Below the pieces are notes generated by a model. The model was not told where the DNA came from. It worked only from the letters and a program-made list of their open reading frames with translations, and ran no database searches. The translations under genes and the position numbers were made by a program. Of a DNA stretch of 19,744 nucleotides, positions 6,609 to 15,950 are shown one piece after another (the first letter of the stretch is position 1; the number at the start of each line of letters is the position of its first letter). The DNA is from Deltaproteobacteria bacterium. Lineage in GTDB: Bacteria; Myxococcota; UBA796; SXON01. Location: positions 1 to 19,744 of the forward strand of contig CANKNP010000049.1 in the NCBI GenBank assembly GCA_947483545.1, given 5' to 3'.

Positions 6609-9116
6609 GTGCTCGGCCTCCTCGCGCTCTTCGCGGCTCTCGCCGTCCGCCCTGCGCTCGCCGAGCCCCTCGAACCGACGCCGCCGCCCCCGGAAACGAG
6701 CCCGGCGCCCGTCGTAGACACCTTCGTCGCCCCCGCCCCGCTGACGCCCCTTCTGTTTCCCTGGCCCGAGGACGCGGACCCCCAGAACGGCGTCGTCGTG
6801 ATCGAGCTCCTCCTGTTGGTCGGCATCACCGGCAAGGTCGAGGGTGTCACGCTCATCGGCATCGCAGGGGAATCGCTCGACACGGACAGCACGGTGGCGT
6901 GGGCCATCCGAGCCTTCGCAATCGCGCGCGATCTCCCGTTCGCCCCCGCCACCGAAGCCGGTGCGCCCGTGAGCGTCGAGATCCCGCTGACCCTGCCTTT
7001 CACGCCCCCGCCCGTTCGGCTGACCGCCCGCGTACTGCTGGATGACGGCACGCCGCTGCAAGGCGTGACCCTTCGCGTGCGCCAGGGCGACGTGGACATC
7101 CGGGTCGCCGAGAGCGATGACACAGGCGCCATCGAGATCCGCGGGCTGGACGACGGCACCTACGCGCTGGTGCTGGAGGGCCCGCCGCTCCCAAACGGCA
7201 AGCTCCCGTTTTTCGACAGCCGGACAATCGACATCGCGGCGGGACAGGCTGCAGACGTCGTACTTTACGCGCACAATCCGAACCTGACGCTGGGCGAGGG
7301 GCTCATCGCCCGGTACGACCCGGTCCGCGCGGAGGTCGTCAAAAGATCCCTCTCGGAAGACGAGATTCGCACGACCCCGGGCACGATGGGCGACCCGCTG
7401 CGCGCGATCGCCAACCTACCGGGCGCCGTTCGTACGCCCCTGGATGCAGGCTGGCTCATCGTTCGTGGCGGCGACCCTCGGGACACCGGCGTATATATCG
7501 ACGGCCTGCGGGTACCGTTGATTTACCACCTGGGGGGCTTCACCAGCGTCATTCACCCCGGGTTTGTAGACCATGTCGATTTTTTCCCAGGCGGTCAATC
7601 CGCTCGGTACGGTCGCTCCACCGCGGGGGTCGTCGATCTGGTGACCAACGAACCGAGCGACGGTGTCGATGTGCGCGCGGGCGCGAACATCATCCTGGCT
7701 GGGGCGTTCGTGTCGGTCCCGGTGCTGAAGGCGGGGGAGCGCAAAGGCGGCGTCGCGGTCGGATTTCGTCGCTCGTATTTGGATGCCTTCATGCGCGCCA
7801 TCCCGAGCGTGACGGACGAGCAGGCCGAGATCGCACCTAAGTTCTGGGATTGGCAGGCCCGCGGCGACGTGTCGCTGGACCTCGGGGATTTTCGGCTCTT
7901 CGGGTTTGGGTTCCTCGACACCTTGGACGGCTCGACCGGCGACAGCGAGCGCATCGTCGTCGATTTCAACAGCCAACAAATCCAGGGCGAGTGGAAGGGC
8001 CGGGCCCTCGGAAAGCCCGCGCTGATTCGCCCGTACTTCTCCTACGACTTGCGCAGTGTCACCATCTCCGCCGCCGACCAGCAGCAGGACCGCCTCGTCG
8101 TCGGCGCCGGCACCCGTGCGGAGCTCCAGGATGACGGCGATGCCGTGATCGGCTGGACCGCGGGCCTGGACCTCCGGGTGGACTCCTTTCAGTTGGCGTA
8201 CAACGACGTGCCGCGCAAGGGTTGGGTCGGCTCCCCCGAGGCCTACGCCGACCTCCGAGTTGGCTCGGACACCAAGGTCGTGGTTGGGCTGCGCACCGAC
8301 ACCACGCTGGTCACCGACCAACTGCCCCGCTTCGGCGCCTCTCCTCGGCTCTCGGTCGTTCACCCTCTGAGCCAAACCTTGGACCTTCGGGCAGACGCTG
8401 GGGTCTACCACCAGGCGCCCACGTACGAGCTCCTCTTGGGCCCGCCCGAGGGTTCGTCCTTGCGCCTGGAGTACAGTTGGGGCGGCGGCGCGGGCGTGAG
8501 CTGGAAACCGGGCTGGCTCACCCTGGAGCTCGATGCGTTCGGCCGGAAAATCGAAAACCTCACCCAATACGACGCCGACGGATCCCTCGGCCAGGGCGAC
8601 GGGCTCGCGTTTGGCCTCGAAACGATGACCCGCGTGGACAAGGATCGGTTCGCCGGCTGGCTCTCGCTCTCCTGGGGTCGAAGCCTGCGGCGCGAGGAGT
8701 CGAGCTCCGCGTGGGCGCCCGCCATCTACGATCAGCCCCTCACCGCCGTGCTCGTGGGCAGCGAGGATCTCGGCAAAGGCTGGAGCCTCTCAGGCCGGTT
8801 CCGGTATGCCACCGGGTTTCCCGCCCCCGACGATCCAGACGCCTCCGCCTATGACGTGCTGCGCTCCGAGTCCGTGCCGCTCACCCGCGACAGTGCGGGC
8901 CGTCTGCCCGCTTTTCACTCCTTGGATGCCAAGATCTCCCGCCACTTCACCAAACGCAAGCTGGGCCTCGACTTCTACCTCGACATCCAGAACGTCTACA
9001 ACCGCCGGATCCCCGAGCCGGTCATCACCGGGATCTCGGATGTGTACACGGTCCAAACGTACGGGTTTGGACTAACGACGTTGCCGATTTTCGGGGTGGA
9101 GGGGGTGTATCGGTAG
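6609..9116 (+). CDS. TonB-dependent outer membrane receptor with N-terminal TonB-C-like domain
   Basis: An 835-residue protein. From GTG 6609 it begins with a signal peptide (LGLLALFAALAVRPALA, cleavage before EP) and a Pro-rich stretch. Residues about 45-130 resemble the TonB C-terminal domain (NGVVVIELLLLVG, AIRAFAIARDLPFAPATEAG). A carboxypeptidase-regulatory-like beta domain follows (about 133-225), then a plug domain (about 255-355: LIVRGGDPRDTGVYIDGLRV, FFPGGQSARYGRSTAGVVDL) and a beta-barrel to the end. Known: such receptors import large or scarce substrates, or export polymers, using TonB energy. No ligand can be inferred. A start at GTG 6555 would add 18 residues and a more basic signal-peptide n-region and cannot be excluded. 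Reading further upstream only runs antisense to serA. The gene is divergent from serA and has no partner on the same strand. Confidence 0.88.
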   Translation: MLGLLALFAALAVRPALAEPLEPTPPPPETSPAPVVDTFVAPAPLTPLLFPWPEDADPQNGVVVIELLLLVGITGKVEGVTLIGIAGESLDTDSTVAWAIRAFAIARDLPFAPATEAGAPVSVEIPLTLPFTPPPVRLTARVLLDDGTPLQGVTLRVRQGDVDIRVAESDDTGAIEIRGLDDGTYALVLEGPPLPNGKLPFFDSRTIDIAAGQAADVVLYAHNPNLTLGEGLIARYDPVRAEVVKRSLSEDEIRTTPGTMGDPLRAIANLPGAVRTPLDAGWLIVRGGDPRDTGVYIDGLRVPLIYHLGGFTSVIHPGFVDHVDFFPGGQSARYGRSTAGVVDLVTNEPSDGVDVRAGANIILAGAFVSVPVLKAGERKGGVAVGFRRSYLDAFMRAIPSVTDEQAEIAPKFWDWQARGDVSLDLGDFRLFGFGFLDTLDGSTGDSERIVVDFNSQQIQGEWKGRALGKPALIRPYFSYDLRSVTISAADQQQDRLVVGAGTRAELQDDGDAVIGWTAGLDLRVDSFQLAYNDVPRKGWVGSPEAYADLRVGSDTKVVVGLRTDTTLVTDQLPRFGASPRLSVVHPLSQTLDLRADAGVYHQAPTYELLLGPPEGSSLRLEYSWGGGAGVSWKPGWLTLELDAFGRKIENLTQYDADGSLGQGDGLAFGLETMTRVDKDRFAGWLSLSWGRSLRREESSSAWAPAIYDQPLTAVLVGSEDLGKGWSLSGRFRYATGFPAPDDPDASAYDVLRSESVPLTRDSAGRLPAFHSLDAKISRHFTKRKLGLDFYLDIQNVYNRRIPEPVITGISDVYTVQTYGFGLTTLPIFGVEGVYR

Positions 9117-9127
9117 CAGGAGAGAGT

Positions 9128-9153
9128 CCGGTTCCGTAACTTTGTGAACCCGG
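9128..9153 (+). terminator. Possible hairpin terminator after the receptor gene
   Basis: CCGGTTC (9128-9134) pairs with GAACCCGG (9146-9153) with one bulge, 11 bases after the receptor stop. There is no T-run, so intrinsic termination is doubtful. Confidence 0.3.
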
Positions 9154-9285
9154 CTGAGCCTTCCGCCTCCCGCCCTTGGAACTGTGCGGCGCTGGCCCGG
9201 CCCCGCTGTCTCCGCCCGCCGCTCCTGGCACCCGCGACTCGTCCATCGCCGGTGCGGCGAGCCGCGCGGAGCGTGCTCCGTGATT

Positions 9286-9480
9286 GCGCTCGTCCATCTG
9301 GGACAGTTCGAGCCGGTTCAGCAGCGGCGCGCGCTCCCGCTCGATCGTCTCCAACTCCGTCGCCAGCTCGTCCTCGGTGTAGAGCCCCTTGTGGAAGGCC
9401 GCCTGGATCCGACTCCGTTCCAGACCGAGCCGCTCCAGGTCGGCACGGAGCGTGCGCGCCGCGTCCGCCCCAACCCCCAA
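9286..9480 (-). pseudogene. Decayed fragment resembling a serine-recombinase coiled-coil region
   Basis: The 395-base stretch 9117-9511 between the receptor and the SUMF1-like gene holds no intact gene. On the minus strand one frame encodes about 65 residues including RADLERLGLERSRIQ, FHKGLYTEDELATELETIE and RERAPLLNRLEL. This matches the style of the coiled-coil segment near the C-terminus of large serine recombinases (a short 'G.y.edEl..el..le.er..l' pattern). No catalytic domain is present. The frame then runs into low-complexity Gly/Arg/Ala sequence antisense to the receptor end. I read it as a relic of an integrated element. A chance coiled coil is the alternative. Confidence 0.3.
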
Positions 9481-9511
9481 CCGCGTTCTTTTTCGCGTCA
9501 GCGATCAAGCG

Positions 9512-10468
<957 letters not shown>

Positions 10469-10625
10469 CGGGGCTCCGGGGGTGGAAAATGAGATGTGCC
10501 CGGAGGTCCGCGCGGGTCACCTCGACATCCCAGAGGAAGGTCAGGCGCCCTCGCGAGTCACAGAGCAGATCATGGGGTCAGGCTATCCGCAAGCGCGCAC
10601 GGTCGCTGCGCTGCGCCATCGTGCA

Positions 10626-11861
10626 TCAACCGGGCTTGGCTCTGGCGGGAAACGGCGCCAGCAGCATGAAAAACATCGACGTCAGCCCCAGGAACTTGCT
10701 CTCGCGCACGAGCCACCGCATGGACTTCGGGGTCTCGTCCAGAACGAGGTTCAGGACATCCAGGGGCCAGGCGACGGCCGCCAGGGTCAAAAGCGCCAGG
10801 GCCTGCCAGATACGCGACCGGAGCTTGTGGGCGGGATCCGCCTCCGCGGCCAACAGTCCCGTCATCAACGCCCCGGCAGGAAGGAGCAGAAAGACGAGGT
10901 GGTGCTCGTAAGCGTAGGTCGGGATCGTGACCATGAGGATGGTGAGCGCGCCAAGCACTCGGCCGGGCTGATCCCGCAGCCGGACCGCGCGAAACCCCCA
11001 GAAGATAAGGATCGCGGCGGTCAGCGCGCGGCTGGCCCAAAGCGCGGTCTCAGACAAGGCCGTGCGACTCGGACCGGGCCACCAATTGTTGAAAATATCC
11101 GGGATCGAGTGGTTGGCAGAGAGGGAGATCCAGACGCCGAGGCCGTGATAATCCCCTTGGGCAAATCCAGGCATCACGGTCAGGTAGAATTTCTGCTGGA
11201 GCGCGAACCCGCAGATGGGGAGGGATAAAACCGAGAGCAGGATCGCGGTCAGCCCGGCGGCAACACACGGCTTCCACTCGCGGCGCAGGATCCAATACAA
11301 CAGGAAGAGCGCGGGGCTCATCTTGAACATCGCGGCGATGCCGAGCAGCACGCCGCCGACCCACGGGCGGGTCCTGGCGAGCCACAACCCGAGGAGCCCG
11401 GGCAACAGCGCCACGAGGTTCGCCTGACCCATCTTCAGATTGTCGGGGATCGGGGACCAGACCGCCAGCAAGAGGCCAACCGCGCCCACCGAGACCCCAA
11501 ATCCCCGAACCAGGACGGCGAGGCTTGCAAAGAGCAGGACCTCATTGAGCACCAACATCGCGCGATAGGCGCTGCGCAGCGGCAAGTCGTGGACCCACGC
11601 CATCGTGTACAGGAACGGCGGGGGATAAAAGTACGGTTGCACCGGACCCACCCGGGTGCCCTCCGCCTTCGCAAGCTTGGTCAGCGCCAAGGTCTTGTAG
11701 GGATCCCCACCGTCGGCGGCGACGTGCCAGGCGTAATAATAACTGGCGAAGTCCCGGGCGTTCCGCGTCTCCCAGACCGCAGTCTTCGCGATGGGAACGG
11801 CGACGCCGAAGTGTACGAGCAGCCCGAGCGCGAGCAGCGCAAGCTGAACCTTCCCAGTCAC
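10626..11861 (-). CDS. Polytopic membrane glycosyltransferase, GT87/DUF2029-like
   Basis: A 411-residue integral membrane protein with about nine to eleven hydrophobic helices. Seen: an acidic/aromatic loop after the first helix (RDFASYYYAWHVAADGGDPY), then LVLNEVLLFASLAVLV, SPIPDNLKMGQANLVALLPGLLGLWLA, GIAAMFKMSPALFLLYW and a conserved-looking ANHSIPDIF loop. Known: GT87 (DUF2029) proteins are GT-C fold enzymes that use polyprenyl-phosphate sugars to mannosylate lipids or glycans on the outer face of the inner membrane. The family call rests on topology plus the GQAN and FKMSP motifs, and the sugar and acceptor are unknown. GTG 11861 overlaps the stop of the upstream lipoprotein gene (GTGA), so a longer frame to 11984 was not used. 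Confidence 0.78.
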   Translation of the reverse strand: MTGKVQLALLALGLLVHFGVAVPIAKTAVWETRNARDFASYYYAWHVAADGGDPYKTLALTKLAKAEGTRVGPVQPYFYPPPFLYTMAWVHDLPLRSAYRAMLVLNEVLLFASLAVLVRGFGVSVGAVGLLLAVWSPIPDNLKMGQANLVALLPGLLGLWLARTRPWVGGVLLGIAAMFKMSPALFLLYWILRREWKPCVAAGLTAILLSVLSLPICGFALQQKFYLTVMPGFAQGDYHGLGVWISLSANHSIPDIFNNWWPGPSRTALSETALWASRALTAAILIFWGFRAVRLRDQPGRVLGALTILMVTIPTYAYEHHLVFLLLPAGALMTGLLAAEADPAHKLRSRIWQALALLTLAAVAWPLDVLNLVLDETPKSMRWLVRESKFLGLTSMFFMLLAPFPARAKPG

Positions 11862-12403
11862 TTGACCACGATCTCGCGGATGTCCGACGCTGCCTTCGCG
11901 CCCATCGTGGGCACGGCGCAGAACGCCACATGGCCGCCCTCCACCAGCAGGAATTCGTCTTGGGTGATGCGGTAGCCCTCCCATCCCGGGCCGCTGACGA
12001 TGGTCTGCGCCTCTTCCCAGCGCTTCTCCGCCCGCTTCTCATCGTACTCGACGAGGGTCGCTGGCTTTCCGGTCAGCAGGTTCCAGGTCACGCATTGCAT
12101 CATCCAGCGCGCAGGGCAGCACCCCAGCTCCTCGGTGCGCGAGGAGAGGAACGCCCCGTCCTGGAGCAGCGGATCGAACGCCAGCGAGACCTCGCTGGGG
12201 GTGCCACACCAGTTCTCGCCCTCAGGAGGGTCCGCGCCCCAGATCCTGCGGCCGTCGTAGACGAGCGACTCGGCCTCCCACGAGCAGTAGTCGCCGCTCG
12301 CGCGCATCTCCTCCTTGCGGGCGAAGTCCTTCTGCCAGGCGCCCGCGATGGGGTCGTGCGGGGGCGTGTGGACGCAGGCGAGGGCAACCAGCAGCGGGAT
12401 CAC
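11858..12403 (-). CDS. Small Cys-rich lipoprotein of unknown function
   Basis: A 181-residue protein I do not recognise. It starts MIPLLVALAC, a minimal lipoprotein signal with Cys10 as the lipid site, so it should be exported and membrane-anchored. The mature part has six or more further Cys (DYCSWE, NWCGTP, GCCPARW, MQCVTW, AFCAVP), which would suit disulfides. It also has many Trp and acidic residues. GTG 12403 has GGAG five bases upstream and overlaps the NUDIX gene stop (GTGA). Its own stop overlaps the glycosyltransferase start, so the three genes form one coupled unit. Confidence 0.8.
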   Translation of the reverse strand: MIPLLVALACVHTPPHDPIAGAWQKDFARKEEMRASGDYCSWEAESLVYDGRRIWGADPPEGENWCGTPSEVSLAFDPLLQDGAFLSSRTEELGCCPARWMMQCVTWNLLTGKPATLVEYDEKRAEKRWEEAQTIVSGPGWEGYRITQDEFLLVEGGHVAFCAVPTMGAKAASDIREIVVK

Positions 12404-13002
12404 GCGCGCTCCGGCCAGTCATGTCGCGCCGGTGCGCCACAGGCTTCCGCCAGGTCGTCCAGCATCCGCAGCGTGAGCCCCCAGATGAACGTGCCGTCCA
12501 CGCGCACGCAGGGCAGCTCGCGGTCCACGCCCCAGCCGACGTACCGGAAGGTCTCGCGTCCTGCACCGCTGAACAGCGCATCCACGTCGAGCAGGTGGGT
12601 GTCCGCCACCTCGTCCGATGTGACGAACGGGTCCCAGCCGTCGATCCGGAACAGGAACGGGTGGACGGAGAGCGCCAGCTCCGGCCGCCGGAGGGGAGAG
12701 CGCTGCACCGGGAGAGCGCCAACGAGGCCGCCCCGAGGGAGCTGCAGGCCGACCTCCTCCATCGTCTCCCGCATCGCGGTCTCGACATCGTCGGCGTCGC
12801 TGTCCTGGCGTCGTCCGCCGGGGAACGCCATGTCCCCGCTCCAGGGGTCGCCCGCCCGCGCAGCCCGGCGAATCAGCAACAACTTGTCATCCGGACCGAG
12901 GATCATCGCCACGGCTGCCCGCCGGCCTCCAGGCTCCGCTTCGGCCGAAAGCGCCGGGGAGGCCGGCAGCACCAGGGATCGGAGCACGGCACGCTTGGAC
13001 AT
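12400..13002 (-). CDS. NUDIX hydrolase, CoA pyrophosphatase type
   Basis: A 200-residue protein. Seen: LLLIRRAARAGDPWSGDMAFPGGRRQ leading into the NUDIX box, with VETAMRETMEEVGL (73-86) supplying the metal-binding RExxEE. The hydrophobic-Arg-Gly-Pro stretch directly before the box is the feature that marks the CoA-pyrophosphatase subgroup (NudL/NUDT7). Known: these split CoA or acyl-CoA into 3',5'-ADP and 4'-phosphopantetheine in the cytosol. The acyl preference is not visible. It is divergent from signal peptidase I with an 83-bp gap, and it heads the unit with the lipoprotein and glycosyltransferase. ATG 13002 lacks a strong Shine-Dalgarno. Confidence 0.88.
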   Translation of the reverse strand: MSKRAVLRSLVLPASPALSAEAEPGGRRAAVAMILGPDDKLLLIRRAARAGDPWSGDMAFPGGRRQDSDADDVETAMRETMEEVGLQLPRGGLVGALPVQRSPLRRPELALSVHPFLFRIDGWDPFVTSDEVADTHLLDVDALFSGAGRETFRYVGWGVDRELPCVRVDGTFIWGLTLRMLDDLAEACGAPARHDWPERA

Positions 13003-13028
13003 CTGCGGCCCCGGATACCTCGCTTTCC

Positions 13029-13068
13029 GCCGGGCGGGTACTGCGCCCCCGGGGTTATGCCGCCCGGC
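13029..13068. repeat. 9-bp inverted repeat in the NUDIX/lepB divergent region
   Basis: GCCGGGCGG (13029-13037) and CCGCCCGGC (13060-13068) are exact reverse complements separated by 22 bases. It ends 17 bases before the lepB ATG, so it could be an operator shared by the two divergent genes or a leader hairpin. No clear -10/-35 pair was found around it. Confidence 0.45.
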
Positions 13069-13085
13069 GTGAGCGAGAGAAGACG

Positions 13086-13937
13086 ATGAGCGGCCTCGAC
13101 ATCGACCTGGGCCAACCAGTGGAGGAGGCCCCTGAGCCGCAAGGACCCCTGTGGAAGCGCGTGGGAATCTGGCTTTGGGAGGTGGTGACCGCCTGGGGAC
13201 CGCCGATCGTGATCGTGCTCGTCATCCGAAGCATCTTGTTCGAGCCCTTCCAGATCCCGTCGGGCTCGATGGTGCCGACGCTCGCCATCGGCGACTTCAT
13301 CCTCGTGTCCAAGTTCGCGTATGGGCTGCGTGTGCCGTTCACGGGCATCGAGATCCTGCCGCTCGGTGAGCCCAAGCGCAGCGACATTGTCGTCTTCATC
13401 TACCCGCCCTCGCAGTCCGCGGACCCGATCTGCTGGTTCAAGGCGCTCCCCAAGAGCGCGACGCTCGGCCTGTTGCCCGGCCCGGAGTGCGGGCTCGACT
13501 ACATCAAGCGGATCGTAGGCGAGCCGGGCGACACGATCGAGGTGCGTGACAACCTGCTTTTCATCAACGGGCGCGAGGAGCCTCGCACGTTTGAGGCGGA
13601 CTTCGCGTACACGGACAACACCTGCCGGGCCGAGCCCGAGCAGATGAGGCAATACGTCGAGCTCTTGGAGGGCCGACCCCACCCTGTGCTCCAAGCCCGC
13701 GGCCTGATGATGGGCGGGATCAGCAACTACGGGCCGATCACCGTGCCGGAAGACCACTTTTTCGTGATGGGGGACAACCGGGACAACTCGGCGGACAGCC
13801 GGGTGTGGGGGTTCGTGCCGCGTGAGAATGTGCGCGGCAAAGCCCTGCTTGTCTGGCTCTCGTTCGATAGCTGCCATGGATCGATCCGCGGGCTCGGCAA
13901 GCTGCGGACGGAGCGGATTGGGACTACGCTTCGGTAG
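13086..13937 (+). CDS. lepB: Signal peptidase I
   Basis: A 283-residue membrane-bound serine protease that removes signal peptides from Sec- and Tat-exported proteins on the periplasmic side. Seen: one N-terminal membrane segment (about 39-52), then FQIPSGSMVPTL with the nucleophile Ser61, GDFILVSKFAYG, the general-base region DYIKRIVGEPGD with Lys141, and GDNRDNSADSRVWGFV (229-244). The protein has one N-terminal membrane anchor where E. coli LepB has two. An insertion between about 165 and 215 (Cys180, Met-rich) is longer than in minimal members. ATG 13086 is preceded by GAGAGAAG. It is monocistronic: the next gene is convergent, and a hairpin follows the stop directly. Confidence 0.95.
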   Translation: MSGLDIDLGQPVEEAPEPQGPLWKRVGIWLWEVVTAWGPPIVIVLVIRSILFEPFQIPSGSMVPTLAIGDFILVSKFAYGLRVPFTGIEILPLGEPKRSDIVVFIYPPSQSADPICWFKALPKSATLGLLPGPECGLDYIKRIVGEPGDTIEVRDNLLFINGREEPRTFEADFAYTDNTCRAEPEQMRQYVELLEGRPHPVLQARGLMMGGISNYGPITVPEDHFFVMGDNRDNSADSRVWGFVPRENVRGKALLVWLSFDSCHGSIRGLGKLRTERIGTTLR

Positions 13938-13960
13938 GCCCGCGGATGCGGGCGTTCTTG
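13938..13960 (+). terminator. Likely hairpin terminator after lepB
   Basis: GCCCGC-GGAT-GCGGGC (13938-13953) starts at the first base after the TAG stop and is followed by GTTCTTG. The stem is short but fully GC, with a weak T-run. The rest of the 84-base convergent gap (to 14021) has another small stem (GGCCA-ACAC-TGGCC) and a GC-rich palindromic stretch that could serve the opposing gene. Confidence 0.5.
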
Positions 13961-14021
13961 GCCAACACTGGCCGATAACCCCGGCGCGCGCCCTCGCGCG
14001 GCGGGAGAATCGGCGAGCCGC

Positions 14022-15950
14022 TCACTCGGGCTTGAAACACGAGTAAATCACCCAACGCCAACAATCCCGAATCGCGCCGCTCGGCGAGATCTCGAAAGGA
14101 TGAACCGCCCGAACTTCGGCGGGGCAATTTCGGTACAAATCCCGGATTTGGTGGCGATGCAGGAGCGGCGTCTCCCAAGTCGCGATCCAATTGTCGATGT
14201 CCTCCCACTGGAGGAATTCTTCGGTCGTGACGTTCACGAACCCGGCACCGGCCAGGAGCGTGCGCATGTCTTCGTCGTAGAGGTTGTTCACGAACAACGG
14301 CTGCTTCTTCTTGACGACCTGGAACATCCAGGGGCCGTCAATTGCCGAGAACGGAACCCATTGGCCGACGACGAATTGACCGCCAGGCTTGATGACCCGG
14401 AAGATCTCGGAGAGCGGGCGCTCAGGCTGCGGCAACAGGTGGAGCACCTCGCGGTTGCAGGCACCGTCGAAGGTGCTGTCCGGGAAGGGGATCTCGTACA
14501 CGTCACCCTGAACGACCTCGTCCAGGCGAGTGCGCGCCAGGGCGACCATCTCCGGCGTGAGGTCGAGCCCGATGATGCGGCCGACCTTGCCCTTGAAGGA
14601 ATTGCCCACGACCCCGCTGCCACAGCAGACATCGAGGATCACGGCGTCTTCGGCGAGCTTGGACGAGCCGCCATGCAGGCCGAGCAGCCCGGCGTTGGTG
14701 ATCCAGTCGGCGGAGGTGTGCCAGTTCTTCGAGCGGATGCCGAACTGCTGGCGGTAAATCTCCTTGTCCACGAGGTGTTCGACGCGCTCGTAGCGCGCAC
14801 GCTCACTGGCCCGCCGGGATGCCAGCCGCGCGCGGCTCGCTTCGATGGCGCGGCCTACGATGGCAGCGGCATCCACGGGGTTGGCGCGCAGCCAGGTGCT
14901 CAGGGCTTCGCCCACGGCGGCCTCGACAGCGCGCCCGGCGGGGGCGTCCAAGAGGCGCGTCTTGGTCTGGCCCTCAAAGTGCGGGTCCCGCATCCGGACG
15001 GAGAGGACCGCCACCAGGCCCTCCATGGCGTCACTGCCGTCCAGGGGTTCGCCCACATCGAGCAGCCGGGACTCCCGCGCGTACCGCGTCAGGGCGTGGC
15101 CCACAGCCGCCCGGAACCCGTCCGCGTGCGCACCACCGAGGGGCGTGTGCACGTGGTTCACGAAGCAGACCAGCTCTTCCGCGAACGCGCGCGTCCACAA
15201 AAGCGCCGCGTCCACCTTGGGCTCCTCGCCGCCCTGAACAACCACGGGGGCGCTGTGCACCAGCTCCTGGTTCCCCGCCAGCCACTTTGCGAACCCGGCC
15301 AGCCCCTCGTCGGACGAGAAGCCGACCTGCTTCCCACCGTTCGCGAGTGTGCAGGTGAGGCCGGAGGTCAGCCAACTCTGGGACCGGAGCCACCGCTCGA
15401 CCGCCTGCGGATCGGCCCGCTCGGTGCCGAAGATCTCGGAATCCGGCAGAAAGGTGACCGTTGTACCCGTCAAGTCGCTGGGTCCGATTCGAGTGAAGGC
15501 CTCCACGCGCCGGCCGGCGACCCAGCGCCCGCGCCAATGACCGCCGTCGCGGTGGATCTCCAGCACGAACTCGGCGGACAGCGCGTTCACGCAGGTCAGG
15601 CCCACGCCGTGAAGGCCGCCCGGGAGCCGATAGGCGCCCTCTTTGAACTTGCCGCCCGCGTGCAGCTCGCTCACGAGCACCTCCGGGATCGGCCGCCCGC
15701 TCACGTGTATGTCCAGCGGCATGCCGCGGCCATCGTCCGCGACCATCCACCGGCCGTCGGAGTCCACGCCCACGTTGATGCGCGAGGCCTGAGCTGCGAG
15801 CGCCTCATCCAAGGCGTTCTGCAGCACCTCGATGACGAGCTGCATGACCCCGGCCGCACCGGTGGACCCGACATACATCGCCGGACGCATCCGGACGGCG
15901 TCCAGACCCTCGAGGATGACGATGCTGTCTGCGTCGTAGCGGGTCGTCAC
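14022..15950 (-). CDS. Fusion of GyrB-type GHKL ATPase/transducer domains to a SAM-dependent methyltransferase (no TOPRIM)
   Basis: One uninterrupted 642-residue frame. Residues 1-about 383 match the type II topoisomerase B-subunit N-terminus: VILEGLDAVRMRPAMYVGST, EVLQNALDEALA (Glu41, Asn45), VADDGRGMP (Asp72), the lid LHAGGKF and GGLHGVGLTCVNALS, TGTTVTF, and the transducer with CFVNHVHTPLGGAH and FEGQTKTRL (Lys330). ATP-site residues look intact. Where GyrB would continue to TOPRIM, the protein becomes a class I methyltransferase: VILDVCCGSGVVG (437-449), IIGLDLTPEM, QGDVYEIPFPDSTFDGA, FRVIKPGGQFVVG. No TOPRIM EGDSA or DxD motif exists, so it cannot cut DNA alone. GTG 15950 has GGAG seven bases upstream and overlaps the upstream stop (GTGA). 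A GTG near 14771 could give a separate methyltransferase. Both families are clear; the function is unknown. Confidence 0.88.
   Translation of the reverse strand: MTTRYDADSIVILEGLDAVRMRPAMYVGSTGAAGVMQLVIEVLQNALDEALAAQASRINVGVDSDGRWMVADDGRGMPLDIHVSGRPIPEVLVSELHAGGKFKEGAYRLPGGLHGVGLTCVNALSAEFVLEIHRDGGHWRGRWVAGRRVEAFTRIGPSDLTGTTVTFLPDSEIFGTERADPQAVERWLRSQSWLTSGLTCTLANGGKQVGFSSDEGLAGFAKWLAGNQELVHSAPVVVQGGEEPKVDAALLWTRAFAEELVCFVNHVHTPLGGAHADGFRAAVGHALTRYARESRLLDVGEPLDGSDAMEGLVAVLSVRMRDPHFEGQTKTRLLDAPAGRAVEAAVGEALSTWLRANPVDAAAIVGRAIEASRARLASRRASERARYERVEHLVDKEIYRQQFGIRSKNWHTSADWITNAGLLGLHGGSSKLAEDAVILDVCCGSGVVGNSFKGKVGRIIGLDLTPEMVALARTRLDEVVQGDVYEIPFPDSTFDGACNREVLHLLPQPERPLSEIFRVIKPGGQFVVGQWVPFSAIDGPWMFQVVKKKQPLFVNNLYDEDMRTLLAGAGFVNVTTEEFLQWEDIDNWIATWETPLLHRHQIRDLYRNCPAEVRAVHPFEISPSGAIRDCWRWVIYSCFKPE

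Noticed and set aside
14022..15950. Housekeeping gyrB or parE
   Set aside because: There is no TOPRIM domain (no EGDSA or DxD motif) and no GyrB C-terminal domain; the second half is a methyltransferase.
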